Source: JAVMKJ01 sp031732875 (GTDB lineage: Bacteria; Pseudomonadota; Gammaproteobacteria; Competibacterales; Competibacteraceae). From it: DNA of 12,690 nt. Positions 1 to 6,615 of this stretch are shown here, in pieces. The DNA is taken from NCBI GenBank assembly GCA_031732875.1, contig JAVMKL010000285.1, forward strand, positions 1 through 12,690, read 5' to 3'. The first letter of the stretch is position 1, and each line of letters starts with the position of its first letter. The notes beneath the pieces were generated by a model. That model was not told where the DNA came from. It searched no databases and saw only the letters and a program-made list of their open reading frames with translations. A program made the translations under genes and the position numbers.

Positions 1-79
1 TCTCCTTGGGGTTCTCTGAAGGTACTGAAATATGCGCAATCACGTTGTGGTCTCCGGTTTGTCGGTAATCTTTCCCGAT

Positions 80-162
80 ACCTAACGGGGTGGCGGGAAA
101 GCCGCAGGCTTTTCCGACCGGAGTCGGTTTGATCCAGATGCTTATCCGCCGCCACGTTATCG
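80..162 (-). repeat. Second attC-like dyad adjacent to the first
   Basis: On the plus strand GTGGCGG at 90-96 can pair with CCGCCAC at 149-155, flanked by AAC (84-86) and GTT (156-158). Read on the minus strand the element ends in GTTAGGT (86-80), which fits the integron core consensus GTTRRRY. Its opposite end, CGATAAC, misses the RYYYAAC consensus at the first base. Only about six bases separate it from the 169-241 element, so no gene lies between them. It may be a degenerate attC, part of one larger structured repeat, or chance. The remainder of 1-79 shows no gene or motif that I recognise. Confidence 0.25.
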
Positions 163-168
163 CGGACG

Positions 169-241
169 CGACAACGATAAGGCTCAGCGCGCTTGCGAAA
201 CGCGAAGCGTGTAGCAAGTCCGCTGGAGCCTAAGGTTGGGC
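169..241 (-). repeat. Putative attC-like recombination site after the HEPN-like gene
   Basis: Immediately after the stop of the minus-strand gene comes GCCCAAC (241-235), which fits the R'' consensus RYYYAAC of integron attC sites. About 70 bases later comes GTTGTCG (175-169), which keeps the GTT of the R' core but not the full RRRY. Between them AGGCT (180-184) pairs with AGCCT (227-231) and CAGCG (185-189) with CGCTG (221-225), leaving G226 unpaired. An extrahelical base of this kind is characteristic of folded attC strands. An inner hairpin follows around 190-209. Length (73 bases), position and orientation match a cassette's own attC. The imperfect R' core and the absence of an integrase in view keep this tentative. 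Confidence 0.4.
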
Positions 242-910
242 CTATGATACAACTCTGGGGTCATTAGAAACATTACCCCATTGGAAATGCATCTTGGAAT
301 GAAGCGCCGCTATAAGCGGATGCGGGTCATTCTTGAACCTTTCCACAAAGTCCGTAATTATAGCCAATGCTGCGCGGCAAGCCCAGGCAGCAATTTCAGG
401 AGTTTCCAATTGAAACAACCACCCAGCAAGCTTCGGCTCGTCTTCTGGATTGTTATATAACCACCGCCTTTGGCTGAAATCTTGCAAATATTTTGGCTCC
501 TTTTCCAAGGCTCTTGGGTGGACGATATCGTTCCTCATATCAATTAACCTAGAGAAGTCCTGAAACGGCGGCTTTCCCTTTGTCAGTGGACAGCCAGGTA
601 GAATCTGGGAAACCCATAGGTACTTTGTTTTAATCTGTGCTTTTTCTTTTTCCAATTGTTCCAAGAGGGTACCAACCGAAGTCCACCTCTCTATCTCAGG
701 AAGTTCGGGTGACAACTCAAGCAGAAGAAGATGTGTACCCAGTTCGTTAATAAACGCTTCTGTGCTCATGGCGGCAAGCAAAATAGCGCCTATCGTATCT
801 GCCGTGCATGCCTTAGGGCTGGTCGCCTTGATTTCACGAGCACGCTGCGCCCCGTCTGCCGCAATATTCCAAAGGTGAAATGACGAATAGACTATGGCGC
901 GGGAGTTCAT
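242..910 (-). CDS. Hypothetical protein with HEPN-like R-x4-H motif
   Basis: A 222-residue soluble protein that I cannot assign to a named family with certainty. ATG at 910 is chosen because an AAAGGGA stretch lies about nine bases upstream; an in-frame TTG at 934 would add eight residues. Visible elements are a helical N-terminal half with a segment AAMSTEAFINELGT (about residues 46-59) and RNDIVHP at 126-132. R126, N127 and H131 fit the R-x4-6-H catalytic signature of HEPN-fold RNases, found in many toxin and phage-defence proteins and in some non-catalytic ones. No signal peptide or membrane segment is seen. No MNT-type antitoxin or other partner is adjacent. Base composition is clearly more AT-rich than the neighbouring cobalamin genes, and the gene is followed by attC-like sequence, so horizontal acquisition is likely. 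RNase or defence function is inference from one motif. Confidence 0.7.
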   Translation of the reverse strand: MNSRAIVYSSFHLWNIAADGAQRAREIKATSPKACTADTIGAILLAAMSTEAFINELGTHLLLLELSPELPEIERWTSVGTLLEQLEKEKAQIKTKYLWVSQILPGCPLTKGKPPFQDFSRLIDMRNDIVHPRALEKEPKYLQDFSQRRWLYNNPEDEPKLAGWLFQLETPEIAAWACRAALAIITDFVERFKNDPHPLIAALHSKMHFQWGNVSNDPRVVS

Positions 911-934
911 TAGCGTTTTCCCTTTGTTCAACAA

Positions 935-1118
935 GTGATTATACGGTTTCCGTTTATCTACTATTAATCTGCTATTGTGATAATTTTTATTTGATTTTTA
1001 TATATTATTTTAGCCGTATAACATCCATGCCAGCCCTAAAACTGGTAATCTCGCCATGCTCCCCCTCTCCCTAGAATCCGGCGCTTTGCTACAGAGAGCG
1101 GTTAGCGCAACAGAATAA
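935..1118. other. AT-rich intergenic region between HEPN-like gene and cobI
   Basis: This stretch separates the end of cobI from the start of the HEPN-like gene. The part near 950-1020 is markedly AT-rich and holds the candidate promoter. The part near 1030-1118 returns to higher GC. A 64-codon plus-strand frame overlapping it (880-1074) has no recognisable content and antisenses the HEPN-like start. No convincing Rho-independent terminator for cobI is visible. Confidence 0.5.
938..967 (-). promoter_or_regulatory. Candidate sigma70 promoter for the HEPN-like gene
   Basis: On the minus strand a perfect -10 hexamer TATAAT (943-938) is preceded, after an 18-base spacer, by TTAATA (967-962), a 4 of 6 match to the -35 consensus. 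The surrounding region is strongly AT-rich. Transcription would begin near 931, about 20 bases before the ATG at 910. The call rests on consensus matching alone. Confidence 0.4.
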
Positions 1119-1847
1119 TCAGTCTTCCAACTCCTTTCCACTCCGCCGATTCTCGCCCCTCACCACCAGGAACAGCGCAAAATACGGTCCCGGCGTCGCG
1201 GGAATATCTTCGAAGCGTTTGATGACATGTTCCGCTGGGCGACTGGCTTGTTCGATGTACAGGACATCCCCGGTGCGGCCGGTTTCCCGCAGCAATTCCA
1301 GCAAGCGCGGTCGATGCCGACCCGGCTTGAGAATGGCGACGCTGTCGCTACCGAGCAAAGCCTGCCGCAATGCCTCATCGCCAGCGGTGGCGGGAATCAC
1401 GGTCAGTCGCTGTTCGCCGGTGATCAACGGCGTCGCGGCGGCAGCACCGGCAGCACTGACCGAGTTGATGCCGGGAACGACTACGCAAGGAAAGCGGTCG
1501 CCCAGCCGTTGCAGCAAGTAGCTGAAACTGCCGTAAAACAGCGGATCGCCTTCGCAGAGAATCGCCACGTCTTGTCCGGCGCTCAATGCCTCGGCAATGA
1601 CTACGGCAGCCTCGTCATAACCTTGGTTGACCGGCCCTCGATCCAGCATGCAAGGCATGGTGATTGGAATTTCCCGCTTGCCGGTCAGCCACTCCGCCGC
1701 GATATCGCGGGCTTGGGCGCTGCCCTGTGGCGTGGCCGGGTAGGCGACTACCGGCACGCTTTGCAGGATGCGCACGGCCTTGAGGGTCAACAGTTCCGGA
1801 TCGCCGGGACCGACCCCGACGCCGTACAGCGTGCCCGTGGCATTCAT
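1119..1847 (-). CDS. cobI: Precorrin-2 / cobalt-factor II C20-methyltransferase
   Basis: SAM-dependent methyltransferase that methylates C20 of precorrin-2 or, in the cobalt-early route, cobalt-factor II (CbiL) in corrin-ring synthesis; cytoplasmic. The 242-residue product has the usual family length. GVGVGPGDPELLT near residues 9-21 is the N-terminal tetrapyrrole methylase motif, and CEGDPLFYGS near 98-107 is the second conserved motif of the fold. ATG at 1847 is chosen because a GGAGAAG Shine-Dalgarno lies about eight bases upstream and its ATGA overlaps the cobL stop; a 66-residue upstream extension is only read-through of cobL in another frame. It is the last gene of the cbiX-cobH-cobL-cobI run, translationally coupled to cobL. 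With a cobaltochelatase of the CbiX type in the operon, the CbiL-type substrate is the likelier one, but the sequence alone does not decide. Confidence 0.93.
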   Translation of the reverse strand: MNATGTLYGVGVGPGDPELLTLKAVRILQSVPVVAYPATPQGSAQARDIAAEWLTGKREIPITMPCMLDRGPVNQGYDEAAVVIAEALSAGQDVAILCEGDPLFYGSFSYLLQRLGDRFPCVVVPGINSVSAAGAAAATPLITGEQRLTVIPATAGDEALRQALLGSDSVAILKPGRHRPRLLELLRETGRTGDVLYIEQASRPAEHVIKRFEDIPATPGPYFALFLVVRGENRRSGKELED

Positions 1848-3091
1848 TCGGGCTTCTCCAATCTCATCAGCAACACCGGCAGGTACGGGCGCATCACTCG
1901 CTGGCCGGCCAAGCGTTCGCCCCGAGCGATGCTTAACTCCGTCCAATCCGCCGCACGGTCGCCGACGAAGGTATGCAGGTCCACCCGGCTGTCTTCGGTC
2001 ACGGCGCTTGCCACCAATCGACCGCCAAGCCGCAACCGCGCCCAAACCACGTCCAGCATCTCGCGCAGACTACCGCTGCTGCCACCGATGAAGGCGGCGT
2101 GCGGGTCGGGCAACTCCGCCAGTGCTTCCGGGGCGTGACCGGCAACGATATGCAGGTTGACGACGACGCCGAACCGTTCCCGATTGATGCCCAAATGTTC
2201 CAGCCGTTCGGGATGATATTCGACGGCGTGAACCTCGCCGTGAGGATTCCAGCGCGCCCATTCCACCGACACACCGCCGCAACCGGCGCCCACGTCCCAG
2301 CCGATCTCGCCGGCGCGCGGGGCAAGCAGCGAAAGGATCGTCAAACGTACCTCGCGCTTGCTCAGCAGCCCCTTGCCTGGTTCCGCGCCGGTGCTGAATC
2401 GATCGTCGGGAATGCCGGGGAACTCCGGCAGTACGCCACCTAACCCATGAGTCTCCAGGATAACCACGTTCAGCGGCGAGAATTCGATATCGGCATTGGC
2501 TAATTCCGCCGCGCGGAAGTGGCGGAAGCGCTCGTTCGCCGTCCCCAGTTCCTCGGCCACCCAAAGATCGGATCGCTCGAAACCGGTTTCGGCCAACACC
2601 CGAGCGATAGCGAGCGGCGAATTGGCCCGGTCGGTGAGTAGGACGTACAGTCGGTTAGCCTGCAACACCGCGCGCAAACTGGCCAGCGGGCGCCCGTGCA
2701 GGCTGACGAGGTGTGCCTGCTGCCAAGGTCGGCCCAGCCGAGCGAAGGCCGACTGAATGCTGGAGACGTTGGGGTGAAATACCAGATGTTCCGGCGACAG
2801 ATGGTGGAGCAGAGTGCTACCGATACCGTAAAACAGCGGATCGCCGGAGGCCAGCAGCGCGATTCGCCGTCCGGCATCGGCGCGCAACATATCCCACAAA
2901 CCGCTCATCGGGCTGGGATAAGGACGTTTCGCGGCGGCCAGTTCGGGGAAAGCGGCCAGATGTGCCGGTGCGCCGATCACGAGCTCTGCTTGGGCCAGCG
3001 CCGCCCGCGCCGATTGGCCGAGCGCGCCGGCGTCCATCCCCATACCGACGACGTGTATCGGTGGGCCGGGCCAATCGGATTGCACGGCCAT
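1844..3091 (-). CDS. cobL: Bifunctional (cobalt-)precorrin-6/7 C5,15-methyltransferase, decarboxylating (CbiE-CbiT fusion)
   Basis: A 415-residue fusion that methylates C5 and C15 and removes the C12 acetate carboxyl as CO2, turning precorrin-6B (or its cobalt form) into precorrin-8. The N-terminal CbiE-like domain (about 10-210) begins with IHVVGMGMD and contains ASGDPLFYGIG at 81-91. The C-terminal CbiT-like domain (about 235-412) has a Rossmann SAM-binding motif, DVGAGCGGVSVE, at 266-277. Length is normal for CobL/CbiET. The start ATG at 3091 shares one base with the cobH stop (TGATG), and no separate Shine-Dalgarno is obvious, so coupled translation is likely. The stop overlaps the cobI start by four bases. 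Both domains look intact. Confidence 0.94.
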   Translation of the reverse strand: MAVQSDWPGPPIHVVGMGMDAGALGQSARAALAQAELVIGAPAHLAAFPELAAAKRPYPSPMSGLWDMLRADAGRRIALLASGDPLFYGIGSTLLHHLSPEHLVFHPNVSSIQSAFARLGRPWQQAHLVSLHGRPLASLRAVLQANRLYVLLTDRANSPLAIARVLAETGFERSDLWVAEELGTANERFRHFRAAELANADIEFSPLNVVILETHGLGGVLPEFPGIPDDRFSTGAEPGKGLLSKREVRLTILSLLAPRAGEIGWDVGAGCGGVSVEWARWNPHGEVHAVEYHPERLEHLGINRERFGVVVNLHIVAGHAPEALAELPDPHAAFIGGSSGSLREMLDVVWARLRLGGRLVASAVTEDSRVDLHTFVGDRAADWTELSIARGERLAGQRVMRPYLPVLLMRLEKPE

Positions 3092-3738
3092 CAGAAACGG
3101 ATGCCGTTCGCCATGCGTGCTAAGGCGTTGAGGGTGGCGGCGGCCAAACTACTTCCGCCACGCCGGCCCAATAGCGTGATGCAGGGTGTTCGAAATTCGC
3201 TCGGGGCGGTGTCCCACAATGCTTGTTTCGATTCGGCGGCGTTGATGAAGCCGACCGGCATCCCGACGATCAGGGCCGGGCGGGGTGCGCCCTCATCCAG
3301 CAAGTCCAACAGCCGAAATAGGGCGGTTGGCGCATTGCCTATGGCAACGATGCTTCCCGCCAGATGCGCCGGCCACTCCGCCATCGCCGCCATGGACCGG
3401 GTCTCGCCGGTTTGGCGGGCGCGTTCGGCGACGCTGGGCGAATTCAGAAAGCAATGCACCTTTCCTTTCAAATACCGCTTGCTGATTCCCTGGCCGACCA
3501 TCTCGATGTCGCAAAGCACGTCCGCGCCGTTTTCCAGCGCCGCCAGCCCAGCCTCGACGGCACCGGAACTGAAGTGAAGATCGTGGACGATGTGGGGATC
3601 GCCAGAGGTGTGAACCAACCGCATCGCGACTTGTTGCTGGTTGGCATCGAAGCGAGACAGATCGGTCAACTGGCGAATTTGGACGAACGACTGGCGTTCG
3701 ATTTCGTCGGGGTCGCGGAGATAGTCGAAGCGAGGCAT
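3091..3738 (-). CDS. cobH: (Cobalt-)precorrin-8X methylmutase
   Basis: CobH/CbiC moves the C11 methyl group to C12, giving hydrogenobyrinate or cobyrinate. The 215-residue length is typical. ATG at 3738 is chosen over a GTG at 3756 because GGAG sits seven bases upstream and the product then begins MPRFDYLRDPDEIE, like the family. With this start the catalytic histidine falls in RLVHTSGD at residue 43, the number known from the Pseudomonas denitrificans enzyme. A glycine-rich nucleophile-free C-terminal half with IVGMPVGFINAAESK is also characteristic. It lies 60 bases after cbiX, a gap containing a hairpin, and overlaps cobL by one base. Confidence 0.94.
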   Translation of the reverse strand: MPRFDYLRDPDEIERQSFVQIRQLTDLSRFDANQQQVAMRLVHTSGDPHIVHDLHFSSGAVEAGLAALENGADVLCDIEMVGQGISKRYLKGKVHCFLNSPSVAERARQTGETRSMAAMAEWPAHLAGSIVAIGNAPTALFRLLDLLDEGAPRPALIVGMPVGFINAAESKQALWDTAPSEFRTPCITLLGRRGGSSLAAATLNALARMANGIRF

Positions 3739-3756
3739 GGCAGCTCCAGATTGCAC

Positions 3757-3798
3757 TCCTCTTCCCTGCGGGTAAGAGGGGTCGGGGGTAAGAGGAAT
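3757..3798 (-). repeat. Hairpin and direct repeat in the cbiX-cobH gap
   Basis: CCTCTTCCC (3758-3766) can pair with GGGTAAGAGG (3770-3779), with one bulged T at 3773 and a three-base loop. GGGTAAGAGG then recurs at 3786-3795, so the second arm is directly duplicated with a 16-base offset. The element sits between two genes of one operon, with no run of T following it on the minus strand, so it is not a classic terminator. It could be an mRNA processing or stability element, or a copy of a dispersed palindrome. Confidence 0.5.
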
Positions 3799-4695
3799 TT
3801 AGTGCCCGTGGTCGTGGTCGTGGTCGTCGTGATGGTGTCCGGTTTGCGGCGCGCCCTGCCAGTCCTCGCGGCCGACGATGGGCGCGCGGTAGGGACAAAA
3901 CTGGCAGTTCATCCGCGCCTCGCCGCGTTCGGCCTCGGCCAGTCGCTCCAGAAAAGTGGCGACTACCAGCGGATGGGCGTTCAAATAGGGCGCCACCGCT
4001 GCCGTTACTTCCGGATGGCGGCTTCGATAGTCGTCGACCGTGGCGCGCACCTGCTCGACCAGCCGGCCGGTGAAGAGCAGATAGGGGAACACGATCACCC
4101 GCTGGAAGCCCAGTCGGTGGGCACGTTCCAGGGCGTCGGCCATCAACGGCGCGGCGACGGCGGTGTAAGCGGTTTCCGCCCAGCCAAAACCCATCCCTTC
4201 CCACAGGATGCGAGTGATCTTGCTGATGTTGGAATTGGCGTCGGGATCGGAACTGCCGCGCCCGATCACCACCAGCAGGGTATGCCGCCGGTCGTAATCC
4301 GCGCCAAACCCGCTCTCGATGCTCTCGATTCGTTCGCGGGCGACCTGCAGGAGGTTAGGATGAATGCCCAAGTCCGCGCCGAAGGCGATAGTCATTTCCG
4401 GGTGCGCGGCTTGAAAGTCGTTGAGGATAGCCGGGATGTCGTTCTTGACGTGGCCAGCGGCCATCAGCAGCGCCGGCAGGGCGGTGATGCGATGGAATCC
4501 CCGTTGCCGTAATTGCTCCAGCGCCTCGGACAGATCCGGTTCGACCAGTTCCAGGAAACCGGCCAGACAGGTCCGGTCGGGCAGGGCCTGTTGCAAGCGG
4601 TCGGCGAGGGTGCGGAATTCGGCGACGCCGGCGGCGAGCCGGGTGCCGTGGCCGATCAGCAGCACGGCGGGGCGGGAAGGCGGTGGATGGGGCAT
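3799..4695 (-). CDS. cbiX: Sirohydrochlorin cobaltochelatase, long form with Fe-S motif and His-rich tail
   Basis: Inserts cobalt into sirohydrochlorin at the start of the cobalt-early corrin pathway; cytoplasmic. From ATG 4695 the product is 298 residues, the two-repeat long form. The N-half has VLLIGHGTR (His16) and a second conserved His at 82 (AAGHVKND), the expected metal-site histidines. The C-half has IGRGSSDPDAN near 144-154. Near the C-terminus MNCQFC (262-267) fits the MxCxxC Fe-S motif described for long CbiX, and residues 287-298 are almost all His and Asp. Start choice is uncertain: ATG 4728, ATG 4752 and GTG 4755 are in frame upstream and none has a clear Shine-Dalgarno, but 4695 puts the chelatase fold about ten residues from the N-terminus. 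First gene of the minus-strand cobalamin run. No riboswitch is seen upstream. Confidence 0.92.
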   Translation of the reverse strand: MPHPPPSRPAVLLIGHGTRLAAGVAEFRTLADRLQQALPDRTCLAGFLELVEPDLSEALEQLRQRGFHRITALPALLMAAGHVKNDIPAILNDFQAAHPEMTIAFGADLGIHPNLLQVARERIESIESGFGADYDRRHTLLVVIGRGSSDPDANSNISKITRILWEGMGFGWAETAYTAVAAPLMADALERAHRLGFQRVIVFPYLLFTGRLVEQVRATVDDYRSRHPEVTAAVAPYLNAHPLVVATFLERLAEAERGEARMNCQFCPYRAPIVGREDWQGAPQTGHHHDDHDHDHGH

Positions 4696-4830
4696 CGGAA
4701 TGAAGGGCGTTGGTGATATTGGCGCCATTGTACAGACAGGACCGCAATTCATCACCGATTACGATTGGGCTATGCTTTCTGGAGTTTATCCCTCGTTCCC
4801 TCGACCTTACGACCTCGGAGGGCACAACTC

Positions 4831-4890
4831 ATGTCCGCTTATGCCTTTCCCTTCGCCGAGATCGAGTATTCCGACGGCGCGACGATATGA
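4831..4890 (+). CDS. Possible 19-codon leader ORF upstream of glpD
   Basis: ATG at 4831 opens a 19-residue frame ending in TGA at 4890, 15 bases before the glpD ATG. It is preceded by GGAGGG (4817-4822) at an eight-base spacing, a far better Shine-Dalgarno than anything before glpD itself. The peptide (beginning MSAYAFPFAEIEYS) has no features I recognise. It may be a leader whose translation is coupled to glpD, a remnant of another gene, or coincidence. Confidence 0.3.
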   Translation: MSAYAFPFAEIEYSDGATI

Positions 4891-4905
4891 ATTCCACACC
4901 ATGAA

Positions 4906-6549
4906 ATGGAACTGCGCGAACGCAATATCCAGAAATTGAATCAAGGCGTCTACGATGCGTTAATCGTCGGCGGCGGCATCAACGGCGCCGCGGCCGCCGC
5001 CGCGTTGTCCGGCAAGGGCGCGCGGGTGGCTCTGATCGATCGAGGTGACTTCGCCGGGTTCACCAGCCAGCAATCCTCGAACCTGATCTGGGGCGGCATC
5101 AAGTACCTGGAGAGCCAGGATTACGCGCTGGTCCGAAAGCTGTGCCTGAGCCGCAACCACTTGATCCGCCGCTATCCCTCCCAGGTTCGTGAAATTCGCT
5201 TTCTGGCGACTGTCGACCAGGGGTTCCGCTGGCATCCCCTGTTGCTTTGGGTCGGCGCCTGGCTGTACTGGCTGTTCGGCAACGGCTTCACCAAAATCCC
5301 CCGGCTGCTTTCCAAACGGGCGATCCAGCGGGAAGAGCCGGTCGTCAACACCCAAAATACCGCTGGTGGGTTCGAATACTCCGATGCCTATCTGCCCGAC
5401 AACGATGCATGTTTCGTCCTTCAGTTCGTGCGTTTGGCCATGGATCGTGGCTGTATCGCTGCCAATTACCTGGAATCGCTCGGCGCCCGCCGGGATGGCG
5501 GCATTTGGCTGACTCAGGCTCGGGATGCCATCGCCGGCAAGCGGTTCGAGATCCGCTCCAGAGTGCTGATCAACGCGGCCGGTCCCTTCGTCGATGCACA
5601 TAACCGGCTCACCGGTGTACGGACCGAGCATCGTCATCTGTTTTCCAAGGGGATCCACCTGATCGTTCCCCGAATAACGCCCAACCAACGGATATTGGCC
5701 TTCTTCGCCGACGATGGCCGGTTGTTTTTCGTTATGCCCATGGGAAATCGGACCTGTATCGGTACCACCGACACTCGCATCGAAAGCCCCTTCACCGAGG
5801 TGACCGACGCAGATCGCCAGTTCGTGCTCGACAATATCAACAAGCGCCTGACTCTCGTCAAACCCCTCGTCCGCGATGACATCATCGCCGAACGCTGCGG
5901 GGTCCGCCCGCTGGTGGTCAAGGTGCGGGCCAAGGTTAATACGCGGGACTGGTTGCAGTTGTCCCGCAAGCATGAGATCGATGTCGATCGCGCGAATGCT
6001 CACCTCAGCATCTTCGGCGGCAAGCTGACCGACTGCCTGAACGTGGGCAATGAAATAGTCGAGATCGTTCGGGAATTGGGGGTCGAACTGCCACATCGGA
6101 ACCGCGGATGGTATGGCGAGCCGGATCGCTCCGTGCGGGAAGAGTACCTGCGCCGAGCCAAACTGATGAATCTCGACAGCCATGCCTTGCCGGAATCAAT
6201 GGAAGAAAGCCTGACCAGCCGGCTGTGGCGGCGCTACGACGAAAAAGCGTTCGGGCTGCTGGAGGAAATCCGTGCGGATCCCCGGCAGGCCGAGGTGCTG
6301 ATCGAGGGTACCGAATCCCTGCGTTGCGAGATCGAGTTGGCGAAGCGCCAGGAAATGATCGTCAAACTGGAGGACTTCCTGCTCCGGCGCTCCAAGATTG
6401 CGTTGGTGGTGCGCAAGGAAGACATCAGGAACGCCCCCGGCCTTATGGAAGCCTGCGAGATGCTGTTCGGCGGTCAGGCCCAGGACAAGTTCGACGAGTA
6501 CTTCCAGAGCCAGCCGACGGTCCGGCTGTCCAGTATTGGCGACGGTTGA
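4906..6549 (+). CDS. glpD: FAD-dependent glycerol-3-phosphate dehydrogenase (GlpD-like)
   Basis: Oxidises sn-glycerol-3-phosphate to dihydroxyacetone phosphate and passes electrons to quinone at the inner membrane. The 547-residue length is slightly longer than E. coli GlpD. The N-terminal dinucleotide motif VGGGINGA at 21-28 and acidic D45 form the FAD-binding fold. SSNLIWGGIKYLE at 57-69 corresponds to the family's SSKLIHGGLRYLE-type segment, with changes at several positions. NAAGPFVD and, near residue 369, IFGGKLTD are further conserved blocks. The C-terminal part (about 400 on) is helical, as in GlpD. ATG at 4906 lacks a good Shine-Dalgarno. No glpK, glpF or glpR is seen here. A related FAD oxidoreductase with a shifted substrate is possible, but GlpD is the best reading. 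Confidence 0.85.
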   Translation: MELRERNIQKLNQGVYDALIVGGGINGAAAAAALSGKGARVALIDRGDFAGFTSQQSSNLIWGGIKYLESQDYALVRKLCLSRNHLIRRYPSQVREIRFLATVDQGFRWHPLLLWVGAWLYWLFGNGFTKIPRLLSKRAIQREEPVVNTQNTAGGFEYSDAYLPDNDACFVLQFVRLAMDRGCIAANYLESLGARRDGGIWLTQARDAIAGKRFEIRSRVLINAAGPFVDAHNRLTGVRTEHRHLFSKGIHLIVPRITPNQRILAFFADDGRLFFVMPMGNRTCIGTTDTRIESPFTEVTDADRQFVLDNINKRLTLVKPLVRDDIIAERCGVRPLVVKVRAKVNTRDWLQLSRKHEIDVDRANAHLSIFGGKLTDCLNVGNEIVEIVRELGVELPHRNRGWYGEPDRSVREEYLRRAKLMNLDSHALPESMEESLTSRLWRRYDEKAFGLLEEIRADPRQAEVLIEGTESLRCEIELAKRQEMIVKLEDFLLRRSKIALVVRKEDIRNAPGLMEACEMLFGGQAQDKFDEYFQSQPTVRLSSIGDG

Positions 6550-6570
6550 CTCCGTCGCCGGTGCGAAAAC

Positions 6571-6594
6571 AAAAAAGGCGCGCCGAAGCGCGCC
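6571..6594 (-). terminator. Rho-independent terminator of aqpZ, possibly bidirectional
   Basis: GGCGCGC (6577-6583) and GCGCGCC (6588-6594) form a perfect seven-pair stem with a four-base CGAA loop (TTCG on the minus strand, a stable tetraloop). On the minus strand it is followed by six T and then a further T-rich stretch. It lies 22 bases past the aqpZ stop. It also lies about 27 bases past the glpD stop, but has no T run on that strand, so function for glpD is less certain. Confidence 0.88.
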
Positions 6595-6615
6595 CTAATT
6601 CGTACAGTAGTGGCT

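Noticed and set aside
880..1074. 64-codon plus-strand ORF with hydrophobic residues
   Set aside because: Its hydrophobicity follows from AT-rich intergenic DNA. It overlaps the HEPN-like start in antisense and has no Shine-Dalgarno.
1848..2045. 66-residue N-terminal extension of cobI
   Set aside because: It overlaps the end of cobL in another frame, is Arg- and Gly-rich without family similarity, and a good Shine-Dalgarno precedes ATG 1847.
1227..2138. 303-codon plus-strand frame over cobI and cobL
   Set aside because: It is antisense to two clear enzymes and shows no domain; a shadow of GC-rich coding sequence.
4756..4905. Cobalamin riboswitch upstream of cbiX
   Set aside because: I looked for the B12 box and the GCTGCCCCCGCAACTGT-type block on the minus strand and found neither.
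4901..4939. 12-codon ORF starting at the ATG five bases before the glpD ATG
   Set aside because: Out of frame with glpD and without a ribosome-binding site; probably chance.
4960..6183. 407-codon minus-strand frame over glpD
   Set aside because: Antisense shadow of an intact GlpD-like gene with no recognisable motif.
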